Positions 36,648 through 46,200 of a DNA stretch of 64,000 bases are shown one piece after another. The first letter of the stretch is position 1. Each line of letters starts with the position of its first letter. The position numbers and the translations under genes are program-made. Below the pieces are notes generated by a model that had not been told where the DNA came from, did no database searches, and worked only from the letters and a program-made list of their open reading frames with translations. The stretch comes from Bifidobacterium minimum (GTDB taxonomy: Bacteria; Actinomycetota; Actinomycetes; Actinomycetales; Bifidobacteriaceae), in contig NZ_JGZD01000014.1 of NCBI RefSeq assembly GCF_000741645.1, positions 18,364 to 82,363 on the forward strand, given 5' to 3'.

Positions 36648-37673
36648 ATGTCGGTTGCATCGTCGGGTCGTCGTCATCGCGTTCTTGGCGTCTTCGCGGG
36701 TCTCGCGACGCTGGCGTCCCTTCTGGTGGCGGTCGCGAGGGCTCTTCCGGCGTCGATCCAATCCCTGCCGTATGTTCCCGTCGTCGTGTCGGTGGCTCCG
36801 TGGTTCGTTGTGGTGGGGCTGATCGGTCTTATCCTCGCGCTGATCTCCCAACGGTGGTTCGTCGCGCTTGTCGCGCTGTGCTGCGTGGTCGTTCAGGGAT
36901 ACTGGCAGTATCCCTTCATCCATCAGTCCGTGTCCCTGTCGGCGTCGACGGTGCAGGCGGTGGGAGGGTCGAGCGTCAACACCGATGACGATGCCGCCAG
37001 GGTGATGACGGCCAATGTGTACAAAGGTCGTGCCGACGCTGAATCCATCGTGGACATCGTCCGCGATCAGCGCGTGGAGGTCCTGGCCCTGCAGGAGACC
37101 ACGCCGGCGTTCGTGAAGGCCCTGAAGAAGGCGGGAATCGAAAGCTATCTGCCCTATTCGGTGGTTTCCTCGGCCGACGGGAAGTACGGCAATGGTCTAT
37201 GGTCGGCCACGTCGTTGAAGAACCCCGTGGACGACGAGGTCGATTCCCTGTCGTCGTTCATGCCCGCGGGGACGGTGGCGTTCGCGGGTGGCAGGTCGGT
37301 CCGCTTCGTGTCCGTGCATACGACGTCGCCCAAACCGGGACGCTGGGATATGTGGAGGACGAGTCTCGAGGACGTCGCCCGTCTGGGATCGAAGACCGGA
37401 CGGTACATCCTTATGGGCGACTTCAATTCGACCATCGACCATTCGCCGTTCCGCGACGTCCTCGGATCCCGTTTCTCGGACGCCGCATATGAGTCGGGTC
37501 ACGGCTTCACCTTCACCTGGCCCGCGGATCGTCAATGGGTTCCGTCCTTCAGCGGCATCGATCATGTCGTCGTCGACAAGGGCATCGTCACGGGACAGGT
37601 GTCGGTGGTGAGCATTCCCGGATCCGACCACAAGGGCCTTGTGGCGACGGTGCAGATAGGGGCGCAGTCCTAG
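36648..37673 (+). CDS. Endonuclease/exonuclease/phosphatase family membrane protein
   Basis: 341-aa protein. Three hydrophobic segments occupy residues 10-100 (LGVFAGLATLASLLVAV; VVVSVAPWFVVVGLIGLIL; VALVALCCVVVQGY). The rest is an exonuclease III/phosphatase fold: MTANVYKGRA, LALQETTP (metal glutamate), HTTSP, MGDFNST (catalytic aspartate and asparagine) and GSDHKGLV (catalytic histidine). The catalytic domain is probably outside the membrane. Substrate is unknown; family members cut nucleic acids, phosphoinositides or sphingolipids. ATG 36648 has GGGAGG 7 nt upstream. Confidence 0.88.
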   Translation: MSVASSGRRHRVLGVFAGLATLASLLVAVARALPASIQSLPYVPVVVSVAPWFVVVGLIGLILALISQRWFVALVALCCVVVQGYWQYPFIHQSVSLSASTVQAVGGSSVNTDDDAARVMTANVYKGRADAESIVDIVRDQRVEVLALQETTPAFVKALKKAGIESYLPYSVVSSADGKYGNGLWSATSLKNPVDDEVDSLSSFMPAGTVAFAGGRSVRFVSVHTTSPKPGRWDMWRTSLEDVARLGSKTGRYILMGDFNSTIDHSPFRDVLGSRFSDAAYESGHGFTFTWPADRQWVPSFSGIDHVVVDKGIVTGQVSVVSIPGSDHKGLVATVQIGAQS

Positions 37674-37719
37674 TTCGTCTGGTTCCGCGCCGTTTCCGCC
37701 GTCTCCCGCGTCGCATCTG

Positions 37720-37812
37720 GCGTCAGTCCGGATTCGTCGTTTGTCGTGCGGCGTCAGTCCGGATTGCCGTCAGTACGGACTGACGCCGACCTGGATCGAC
37801 GTCAGTCCAGAT
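37720..37812. repeat. Repeat array of a GTCAGTCCGGATT element overlapping the xseB stop
   Basis: Copies of GCGTCAGTCCGGATT occur at 37720-37735 and 37750-37765, with a near-copy at 37798-37812. The last covers the final xseB codons and its TGA. One inverted copy at 37776-37787 makes a 12-bp perfect hairpin with 37750-37761 (see terminator). Confidence 0.85.
37750..37787. terminator. Convergent-gene hairpin between the phosphatase-family gene and xseB
   Basis: Arms GGCGTCAGTCCG (37750-37761) and CGGACTGACGCC (37776-37787) pair perfectly over 12 bp with a 14-nt loop. Placed between two convergent genes, it can stop transcription from both sides. There is no U-run. It arose from the local repeat array. 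Confidence 0.65.
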
Positions 37813-38167
37813 TCGATTGGGTTCCGGCCGTGTCGGCGGTGGACTGCTGCTGGGCCTGGGCGGCGTCGAGTTTCGATCGCACCTGGTCGAGCAGCGCCTG
37901 GGCGCGGTTCGCGAGCGCTTCTCCCAGCTCCCACTGTCTCATGGATTGGTCGAGGTTGAGCCCGCCGGCCTCCAATGCCTGGACCACACGGATGAGACGG
38001 TCGCGGGCCTCCTCGTAGGACATGGAGGCGATGGCCGATCTTTCCTCGTCCGTGATGCCCGACGGGGGGACGGCCGTGGTCGACGGGTCGCCCTTGACAG
38101 CGTTCGTGGCCGTGGCGTTGGTGTTGTCGTCGTCGTTCGTCGTGGTCGTCGTCGTTTGCTCGCTCAT
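37802..38167 (-). CDS. xseB: Exodeoxyribonuclease VII small subunit
   Basis: 121-aa subunit; the conserved helical core is MSYEEARDRLIRVVQALEAG...LDQSMRQWELGEALANRAQALLDQV (residues about 50-100), which caps the large subunit. A T/N/D-rich tail precedes and a Q/A/D tail follows. ATG 38167 is chosen with AAAGG 9 nt upstream. It lies 178 bp from the xseA stop on the same strand, a spacer filled with repeats, so xseA is upstream and the two are probably cotranscribed. Confidence 0.92.
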   Translation of the reverse strand: MSEQTTTTTTNDDDNTNATATNAVKGDPSTTAVPPSGITDEERSAIASMSYEEARDRLIRVVQALEAGGLNLDQSMRQWELGEALANRAQALLDQVRSKLDAAQAQQQSTADTAGTQSNLD

Positions 38168-38293
38168 GGTTGTGTGCCTTTCTGACATTGGTGGACGCTG
38201 GATGCTATGGACGCGGGGATGCTATGGATATGTGGCTATGGATATGTGGTTGTGGGCATCGGCTTGTGGGGATCCCACGCGATCGCGTGCGGC

Positions 38294-38357
38294 GCGCCTA
38301 TGACGCGATGTGCCTATGACGCGGCGTGCCTATGACGCGACGTGCCTATGACGCGGC
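38294..38357. repeat. 16-bp tandem repeat (4 copies) reaching into the xseA stop
   Basis: Units GCGCCTATGACGCGAT (38294-38309), GTGCCTATGACGCGGC (38310-38325), GTGCCTATGACGCGAC (38326-38341) and GTGCCTATGACGCGGC (38342-38357). The last contains the reverse complement of the final xseA codons and TAG (38346-38348). The 16-bp period carries a stop in each unit downstream of the gene. Confidence 0.9.
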
Positions 38358-39695
38358 GTCCGGGACGTTCGTCGCAGGGGAGACTCTCTCGACCACGGCG
38401 CCCAGCGCGCCCCTCTTCAGCGTGATGGTGATGGCGTCGCCGGGGGATGTGGACGAGGCGTCGTCGAGCACATGTCCTGATGACGTCTGGACCACCGCAT
38501 AGCCGCGGTTGAGGGTGGACTGGGGGCTGAGCGCGGTCAACGAGGCGTGGAGCCGGTCTATCGTCATGGACGCGTCGTCCGCTATCTGGGTCATCCCGTA
38601 CGTCATGCGCCTGCGGGCGTCGTCGACGAAGCGCTGATGGGGCTCGAGCATGGTCCATGGCCGTGTCAGGCTCGGGCGGTTGGCGTAGCCCTCGATGAGG
38701 CGCGTCTCGTTGGCCAGCAGCGATTCGGTGCGCAGCCGGATCTGTCCGAGGGCGCTGGCGATGAGTTGCCATTGCTCGCGCACGTCGGGGACGACCTTCT
38801 TCGCGGCGTCCGTGGGCGTGGAGGCGCGAAGGTCGGCGGCCAGATCGATGAGCGTCCAGTCGTCCTCGTGGCCGATGGCGGAGATGAGGGGGGTGGAGCA
38901 TTGGGCGGCGGCCCGGACGACGCCCTCGTCCGAGAAGCCGATGAGATCCTCGAAGCTTCCGCCTCCCCTTGCCACGATGATGACGTCGACGCCGGGATCG
39001 GCGTCAAGGGCCCTGATCGCCGCGATGACGTCGGGAGGGCATTGCGCGCCCTGCACGTGCGCGTGGATGACGCGGAAGTCCACGGCGGGCCACCGGAGGT
39101 TCACGTTCGTGATGACGTCCCCTTCGGCCCGGGCCTGTGGCGCGCAGATGAGGCCGATGCGGTGGGGGAACTCGGGGATGGGGACCTTGCGGTCCGCGTC
39201 GAAAAGCCCCTCGCCCTTGAGCTTTCTGCGCAGGGCGTCGATCATCTCCTTGAGATCTCCGGTGCCGAGACGGCGGATGTCGTCGGCGACGAAGCTGAGT
39301 CTGGTGGCCTTCATCCACACGTCGGCACGGCCGTGGACCACGACGCGATCCCCCTGACGGAAGTTGCGGGCCTTGGCCACGAAGTCGCGGAATCCCATGA
39401 CGGGAAGGGATATCTCCTCGGTGTCGTCGCGCAGGGTGATGTAGCCCGAGGTGGAGCGGCGCATGTTGATCTCCATGATCTGCCCGCGCACCCAGGCCTG
39501 CGGCCATCGTTCCACGGCGTCGTGGTATTTGCGGCTGAGCACGCTCACCGGCCAGGGGTTGTCCGCCGTGGTGTCCCGGGCGAGTCGAGGAAGCTCCATG
39601 GGACGTGCCGGAGCGGTCGCCGTATTCGTCGGCGCGGGGGCTCCGCCCTGCCCGGAAAAGGCTCCCGACGGGGGAAGGTCTGATGCGACAGTCAT
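38346..39695 (-). CDS. xseA: Exodeoxyribonuclease VII large subunit
   Basis: 449-aa nuclease subunit that cuts single-stranded DNA to oligonucleotides. The N-terminal OB-fold is VERWPQAWVRGQIMEINMRRS through FVADDIR; the core has IGLICAPQARAEGDV, HAHVQGAQCPPDVI, VIIVARGGGSFEDLIGFSDE (catalytic region) and AIGHEDDWTLIDLAADLRASTPTDAA. The start is uncertain: ATG 39695 is used, but its GGAGG is too close (1 nt), and frames upstream to 39764 are open. Its last codons are part of a 16-bp repeat. Confidence 0.92.
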   Translation of the reverse strand: MTVASDLPPSGAFSGQGGAPAPTNTATAPARPMELPRLARDTTADNPWPVSVLSRKYHDAVERWPQAWVRGQIMEINMRRSTSGYITLRDDTEEISLPVMGFRDFVAKARNFRQGDRVVVHGRADVWMKATRLSFVADDIRRLGTGDLKEMIDALRRKLKGEGLFDADRKVPIPEFPHRIGLICAPQARAEGDVITNVNLRWPAVDFRVIHAHVQGAQCPPDVIAAIRALDADPGVDVIIVARGGGSFEDLIGFSDEGVVRAAAQCSTPLISAIGHEDDWTLIDLAADLRASTPTDAAKKVVPDVREQWQLIASALGQIRLRTESLLANETRLIEGYANRPSLTRPWTMLEPHQRFVDDARRRMTYGMTQIADDASMTIDRLHASLTALSPQSTLNRGYAVVQTSSGHVLDDASSTSPGDAITITLKRGALGAVVERVSPATNVPDAAS

Positions 39696-39851
39696 GCCTC
39701 CAGAGTCCCGCGGGCGAGGGACATTGACGGGGTCGGGACCCATGCCGTCGACGCATGACGCCATGGCGTCGTCGTGTCTTCCAAGGGGCTCGTGGGCGAC
39801 ACGCCTCGACCGACGCCGTTCGTCATCGGATTCGGCTGAATACCGCGATTA

Positions 39852-39899
39852 TCCCTATATCTGGTGTCTGAGCGTATGGACTGGCACTAGATATCGGCG
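39852..39899. promoter_or_regulatory. Pair of NrdR-box-like sites upstream of nrdD
   Basis: Two 16-bp sites resemble the NrdR consensus acaCwAtATaTwGtgt: TCCCTATATCTGGTGT (39852-39867, about 12 of 16) and GCACTAGATATCGGCG (39884-39899, about 10 of 16). Their starts are 32 bp apart, three helical turns, the spacing typical of paired NrdR boxes. They lie 117 bp upstream of the nrdD start. Control of anaerobic reductase by NrdR is inferred. Confidence 0.6.
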
Positions 39900-40015
39900 T
39901 ATAGTGCTGTTGTGTAACGACTTACGTGCATGTAGTTTGGCGTGCGTCGATCCGCTTTCGATGATTCCGTCAGGTTCGAGCGCGGAGAGGTTTCCGGTGT
40001 GAAGGGATGTGGACA

Positions 40016-42406
40016 ATGGACACGCAGATGATGGACGATGTCAACGTGGTGACCGCAGTGAAGAAGGTCCTCGTGGAGAAGCGCGATGGGCGTGTGGTCG
40101 ACTTCGATCCCATCAACATCATCGCCGCCGTGAAGTCGGCGTTCGTCGATCTCGACAAGCATATCGGCCCGCAGGAGGAGCAGCTCATCCGGGAGCTCGC
40201 CGCCCAGGTGGAGGGCGAGATCAGGGATCGATACAACGGTCCGGCGAAGATCGAGGACATCCAGAACCTCGTCGAGCACGGCCTGATCGAGAGCCACCTG
40301 TACGACGTGGCGCGCAGCTACACCGCGTACCGCCTGAACAAGGACATCGAGCGCGCCAAGGCGACCGATATCAACGAGGCGGTGAGCCGTCTGGTCAACA
40401 GGGATGAGAGCCTGGTGCGCGAGAACGCCAACAAGGACTCCAACGTCTACGCCACGCAGCGCGATCTTCTCGCAGGCGCGGTGTCCAAGGCCTCCGCGTT
40501 CTCCATGCTTCCCGACGCCGTGTCGAACGCCCATATGAAGGGCGACATCCACTTCCATGACGCGGACTACTCGCCGTTCACCGCCATGAGCAACTGCTCG
40601 CTGCCCGATTTCGGCGATATGCTCGCCCACGGCTTCGCGCTGGGCAACGCGATGATGGATTCGCCCAAGTCCATCGGAACCGCGGCGACCCAGATCACCC
40701 AGATCATCAAGGACATCGCCGGAGCCCAGTACGGCGGCCAGACGGTCAACCGAGCCGATGAGATGCTTGAGCCCTACGCCCGGCTCGACTACGAGAAGCA
40801 TCTGCATATGGCCCAGGCCATGATCCCCGATTCCATGCCCATCGGGGCCGTGCGTGACATGGTCAATGGGCTCAAGGCCCAGGAGCCGGAAGGCCTGCAC
40901 TTCGAGAACCGCGAGCCGCTGCCGATGGACACCCCCTTCGACGAGAACGCCTCGGAGATGGAGCGGCTGCGTGAGGTCTACGCCAAGATCATGACCCGCA
41001 AGGCCATCTACGACGCGATGCAGACGATGGAATACCAGATCAACTCCAACCGGGTGTCCAACGGACAGACGCCGTTCGTCACCGTGGGATTCGGTCTGGG
41101 CACCTCATGGTTCGCCCGGGAGATCCAGCGCGCCATCCTGCTCAACAGGATTCGCGGTCTGGGCAAGGATCGTCACACGGCGATCTTCCCCAAGCTCGTC
41201 TTCACCATCAGGCACGGTCTCAACGCCGACGCCGGCGACGTGAACTACGACATGAAGCAGCTCGCTCTGGAGTGCGCCACCAAGCGCATGTACCCGGACG
41301 TGGTCTTCTATGAGAACATCGTCAAGATCACCGGATCGTTCAAGGCCCCCATGGGATGCCGGTCCTTCCTTCAGGGGTGGATCGATCCCGCCACGGGCAA
41401 GGACGTCGAGGACGGCCGCATGAACCTCGGCGTGGTCACGGTGAACATCCCCCGCATCGCCTTGGAGTCCCATGGCGACCGGGACCGTTTCTGGAAGATC
41501 TTCGACGAACGCATGGCCGTCGCCCATCAGGCGCTGCAGTTCCGCATCATGCGGTGCAAGCAGGCGACCCCGGTCAACGCCCCCACGCTGTTCCGCTTCG
41601 GCGCCTTCGGACGTCTGGGAGCCAACGACAACATCGACCAGCTCTTCCGCAACGAGCGCGCCACGGTGTCGCTCGGATACATCGGCCTGTATGAGGCGAC
41701 GTCGGTCTTCTACGGCAAGGACTGGATGCGCGATCATGGATGGGACCCCGAAGGCAAGGACTTCGCGCTGTCCATCGTGCGCCGAATGAGCGAGCTGTGC
41801 CACCAGTGGGCGAAGGCGGAGGGCTACCACTATTCCGTCTACTCCACGCCGGCCGAAAGCCTCACCGACCGCTTCAACCGCATGGACCGGGAGAAGTTCG
41901 GAGAGGTGGCCGGCGTCACCGACCACGACTTCTACACCAACTCCTTCCACTACCCCGTGTGGCTTCAGCCCACGCCGATGGAGAAGCTCAACTACGAGAA
42001 GGACTTCCCCTACTACGCGGCCGGCGGATTCATCCACTACTGCGAGTTCCCTTGCCTGCAGTCGAACCCCAAGGCCCTTGAGGCCGTGTGGGACTACGCC
42101 TACAACATCGGCATCGGCTATCTGGGCACGAACACGCCCATCGACCATTGCTTCGAGTGCGGTTTCGAAGGCGACTTCGAGCCCACCGAGGAGGGCTTCA
42201 AATGCCCGGAGTGCGGCAACTCGGATCCCGACAAGTGCAACGTGACCAAGCGCACCTGCGGCTATCTGGGCAATCCGGTCCAGCGCCCCATGGTTCATGG
42301 ACGCCATGAGGAGATCGCCCATCGGGTCAAGCACATGTCGGGGGAGACCGGACACGTGACCATGCGTGACGGCTCCGACCGCGAGTGGTTCGAGGAGACT
42401 AAGTAG
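40016..42406 (+). CDS. nrdD: Anaerobic (class III) ribonucleoside-triphosphate reductase
   Basis: 796-aa glycyl radical enzyme reducing NTPs to dNTPs without oxygen. An ATP-cone (residues about 18-110, VEKRDGRVVDFDP) gives allosteric control; the core has MSNCSLPDFGDML and the substrate-radical cysteines; near the end CFECGF...CPECGNS binds zinc and KRTCGYLGNP carries the radical glycine. ATG 40016 is chosen after GAAGGGATG; a GTG at 40007 is in frame. It is followed after 3 bp by nrdG. Confidence 0.96.
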   Translation: MDTQMMDDVNVVTAVKKVLVEKRDGRVVDFDPINIIAAVKSAFVDLDKHIGPQEEQLIRELAAQVEGEIRDRYNGPAKIEDIQNLVEHGLIESHLYDVARSYTAYRLNKDIERAKATDINEAVSRLVNRDESLVRENANKDSNVYATQRDLLAGAVSKASAFSMLPDAVSNAHMKGDIHFHDADYSPFTAMSNCSLPDFGDMLAHGFALGNAMMDSPKSIGTAATQITQIIKDIAGAQYGGQTVNRADEMLEPYARLDYEKHLHMAQAMIPDSMPIGAVRDMVNGLKAQEPEGLHFENREPLPMDTPFDENASEMERLREVYAKIMTRKAIYDAMQTMEYQINSNRVSNGQTPFVTVGFGLGTSWFAREIQRAILLNRIRGLGKDRHTAIFPKLVFTIRHGLNADAGDVNYDMKQLALECATKRMYPDVVFYENIVKITGSFKAPMGCRSFLQGWIDPATGKDVEDGRMNLGVVTVNIPRIALESHGDRDRFWKIFDERMAVAHQALQFRIMRCKQATPVNAPTLFRFGAFGRLGANDNIDQLFRNERATVSLGYIGLYEATSVFYGKDWMRDHGWDPEGKDFALSIVRRMSELCHQWAKAEGYHYSVYSTPAESLTDRFNRMDREKFGEVAGVTDHDFYTNSFHYPVWLQPTPMEKLNYEKDFPYYAAGGFIHYCEFPCLQSNPKALEAVWDYAYNIGIGYLGTNTPIDHCFECGFEGDFEPTEEGFKCPECGNSDPDKCNVTKRTCGYLGNPVQRPMVHGRHEEIAHRVKHMSGETGHVTMRDGSDREWFEETK

Positions 42407-42409
42407 GAC

Positions 42410-43102
42410 ATGGGCCTCCATGACTTCGCGGCCGGGGAGACCGGCCGCGGCCCGTCCATCCCCAGCGATCTGTCCAACAACCCCCGAGCCGGGCAGTGGA
42501 GCAGCCGACGCATGAGCCATGGCATGATCGCCGACTACAAGCGGCTGCTCATGACCGACGGCGAGGGCATCCGCTGCTCCCTGTACGTCTCGGGCTGCCC
42601 CTTCCACTGCAAGGACTGCTACAACGCCTCCATCTGGGACTTCCAGGCGGGTCGTCCGTATGACGAACGCCTCGAAAGCCAGATCATGGAGGACATGTCA
42701 CTGGACTACGTCCAGGGCATCACGTTCCTCGGCGGCGAGCCGCTGCTGAACACCGGCGTGCTGCTGCCGTTGGCACGTCGGATACGCGAGCGCTTCGGAC
42801 ACTCCAAGGACATCTGGTGCTGGACCGGGTACACTTGGGAGGAACTCATGCGTCCGGGGGAGACGGATGACAAGAGAAAGCTGCTGGATCTGATCGACAT
42901 CCTGGTGGACGGAAGGTACATAGCCACTCTGCATGATTCGCTTCTGCAGTTCCGAGGGTCGAGCAACCAGCGCATCATCGACGTGCCGCGCTCGTTGCGG
43001 GCCGGATCCGTCGTCGTGTGGCCGAAGCTGCATGACCAGAAGCGCTTCATCCCCGAGATCTACGGCAAGGACCGCAGTGCGGGCGAGGGCGCCGCATCCT
43101 GA
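42410..43102 (+). CDS. nrdG: Anaerobic ribonucleotide reductase activating protein
   Basis: 230-aa radical-SAM enzyme that installs the glycyl radical on NrdD. The 4Fe-4S motif is CPFHCKDC (CX3CX2C), preceded by EGIRCSLYVSG, followed by GITFLGGEPL. The first 35 residues are a polar extension. ATG 42410 has TAGGA right upstream and starts 3 bp after nrdD. Confidence 0.93.
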   Translation: MGLHDFAAGETGRGPSIPSDLSNNPRAGQWSSRRMSHGMIADYKRLLMTDGEGIRCSLYVSGCPFHCKDCYNASIWDFQAGRPYDERLESQIMEDMSLDYVQGITFLGGEPLLNTGVLLPLARRIRERFGHSKDIWCWTGYTWEELMRPGETDDKRKLLDLIDILVDGRYIATLHDSLLQFRGSSNQRIIDVPRSLRAGSVVVWPKLHDQKRFIPEIYGKDRSAGEGAAS

Positions 43103-43254
43103 TGGGGGGAACGGCGGCGGGAACGGGATTCCGGGAATCTCGCTGTCGGAAAAGTCGTGTCGGCATGCCTCGCGACTACATTACATAAAGGATGATGTGC
43201 GTGGATTAAGGAGACGTGACGATTCACGTTCCGACGTGGTAATGAGGTGAGTTG
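43103..43254. promoter_or_regulatory. Upstream region of the activase-dehydratase gene with inverted repeat
   Basis: 152-bp spacer. ACGTGA (43214-43219) and TCACGT (43224-43229) form an exact 6-bp inverted repeat with CGAT between them, about 25 bp before the start codon. It could be an operator or an RNA hairpin near the ribosome site GAGGTGA. The regulator is unknown. Confidence 0.4.
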
Positions 43255-46200
43255 GTGAGCGAAGGGCACAACGCGGCGACGGGCCGCTCCGGTCGACCGA
43301 TCCGTGTCGGGTTGGACATCGGGTCGACGACGGTCAAAGCCGTGGCTCTGGACGACGATGGAGCCCTCGATGGCGCGCTGTTCTCCGACTACCGCCGGCA
43401 TCACGCCAACGTCAGGGCGACGGTCGCCGATCTTCTGCGCGACATCCAGAGGACGCTGGCCGGAATCGGGCGTGGCGACGATCCTCTGCATGTGGCGATC
43501 ACCGGGTCGGGCGGCCTGGGATTGGCCGACAAGCTCGGTCTTCCCTTCGTCCAGGAGGTCATCGCCGAGACCCGCGCCATCGATGAGAGGGTTCCCCGGG
43601 CCGACGTCATCATCGAGCTCGGCGGCGAGGACGCGAAGATCACCTATCTCAAACCCACGCCCGAGCAGAGGATGAATGGCTCGTGCGCGGGCGGAACGGG
43701 GGCCTTCATCGACCAGATGGCCACGCTGCTCGACGTCGACGCCTCCGGCCTCAACGATCTGGCGGCCGACTACTCGAACCTCTATCCCATAGCCTCGCGA
43801 TGCGGCGTCTTCGCCAAAACGGATCTGCAACCCCTGATCAACGACGGCGCAGACAAGCGCGATCTGGCGGCGTCGATCTTCACCGCCGTCGCGACGCAGA
43901 CCATCGCCGGTCTGGCCTCCGGCCGTCCCATCCACGGCACCGTGGTCTTCCTCGGAGGGCCGCTGTTCTTCCTCTCGCAGCTTCGGGCCGCGTTCTCCCG
44001 CGCCTCGAGGGGAAGGTGGACGAGTTCGTCACGCCGGAGAACGCCCATCTGTATGTGGCCTACGGCGCAGCCCTCCTCGCCGACGACGACACCCAGATCG
44101 AGGACTCGACGAAGCTGCGTCCGCGGGCCTGCCGGGAGATACTTGAGGGTCTGGATCGGCTGAGCTCGCTGCCCAGTGACACTCCGACCATGCCGCCCCT
44201 GTTCGCCACGGAGCGTGACCGCGACGACTTCACGGCCAGACACGGCCGCGAGCAGGTGCACGTGGGAACGCTTGAGGGTGCGGTCGGTCCCCACTTTCTG
44301 GGAATCGACGCGGGCTCCACGACCATCAAGGCGACGTTGGTCAATGATGATCGGGACATCGTCTGGTCGTCGTATGCGACGAACAACGGCAGCCCCCTGT
44401 CGGCGGCGGTCGAGATCGTCAAAAGGATCCAGAGCGATCTCCCCGACGCCGCGTGGATCGCCCGCAGCTGCGCCACCGGATATGGGGAGGGGCTTATCAC
44501 CACCGGACTCCACCTTGATGAGGGCGTCGTCGAGACCATGGCCCACTACCGCGGCGCGGAGATGGTCAGCCCGGGCGTCACCGCGGTGATCGACATCGGC
44601 GGGCAGGACATGAAGTATCTCGCCATCGCCGACGGGGTCATCGATTCGATCGCGGTCAACGAGGCGTGCTCCTCAGGCTGCGGATCGTTCCTGCAGACCT
44701 TCGCGCTGTCCATGGGAATGAGCATCGAGGAGTTCACTCAGGCGGCGCTCAATTCCACGCATCCCGTGGATCTCGGGTCCCGGTGCACGGTGTTCATGAA
44801 CTCGTCCGTCAAGCAGGCGCAGAAGGAGGGCGCCTCGATGGAGGACATCGCCGCCGGACTGTGCTATTCGGTCGTGCGAAACGCCCTGTACAAGGTCATC
44901 AAGCTGCGCGACGCCGATCTTCTGGGCGATACGGTCGTGGTCCAGGGCGGGACTTTCCTGAACGACGCGGTTCTACGGGCGTTCGAACTGCTCACCGGCC
45001 GCGAGGTGACCCGCCCCAACATCGCGGGTCTGATGGGGGCCTATGGTGCGGCCCTCACTGCGCGCATGCATTACGTCGACGACTCGCCCGATGGGCCGGC
45101 ACACACCGAATCGACGCTTCTTGGCGGAGCGGATCTCGACGGCCTGTCCATGACGTCCGAGCGTGACGTGTGCAGGCTGTGCCAGAACCACTGCAAGCTC
45201 ACCATCACCACCTTCCAGGACGGCTCGCGCTACGTGACGGGGAACAGATGCGAGCGCGGCGGCGACGCGAAGCGGCAGCGCTCCGACCGGCCGAACCTCT
45301 ACGACTACAAGTACAAAAGATGCTTCGGGTACCGCAGGCTCACCGACAAGAAGGCCACCCGCGGCGAGATCGGGATACCGCGCGTCCTCAACATGTACGA
45401 GAACTATCCCTTCTGGTTCACGCTGCTGACGAATCTCGGATTCAAGGTCATGATCTCCGGCCGTTCGAGCCACGAGCTGTTCGAGCGGGGCATCGAATCC
45501 ATAGCCTCGGACAACATCTGCTATCCCGCCAAACTCGTCCACGGGCACATCGACTGGCTGCTCGACAAGGGCGTGCGCACCATCTTCTACCCGTGCGTCT
45601 CCTACGAGGAGGATCTCATCGCCGGGTCCGACAACCACTACAACTGTCCGGTCGTGGCGAACTACCCGGTCGTCATCGGGGCCAACATGCCCGAGCTGCG
45701 GGCCGACGACGTGCGCTACATGCGGCCGTACTTCAATCTGGCGAACCACGACCTTATGCCCCAGCGCATCGTCGACGAGTTCTCCTGGGCGGGAGTCACC
45801 CTGGAGGAGGCCCAGCGCGCCGTCAAGGCCGCCTATGCCGAGGACGCGCTTTTCAAGCATGACGTGCAGCAGGAGGGCCTGCGCGCTCTGGCCTACATGA
45901 AGGAGCACGACTGTCGGGGAATAGTGCTGGCGGGACGGCCCTACCACGTCGATCCCGAGGTCAACCACGGCATCCCCGAAACCATCTGCTCCCTGGGCAT
46001 GGTCGTGCTGTCGGAGGATTCGATATGCGAGCTGCAGCCGGGTGACGATCTCCATCTGAGCGACTATCTCAGCGCGAGCGACAAGGATCCCCACGCCCGA
46101 GACGCCGAAGGCTTCCGCTACGCGCTGCCGATCCAGGCCCCGCGTCTGCCGCTTCGCGTGACCAACCAGTGGGCTTACCACTCGCGGCTGTACGCGGCGG

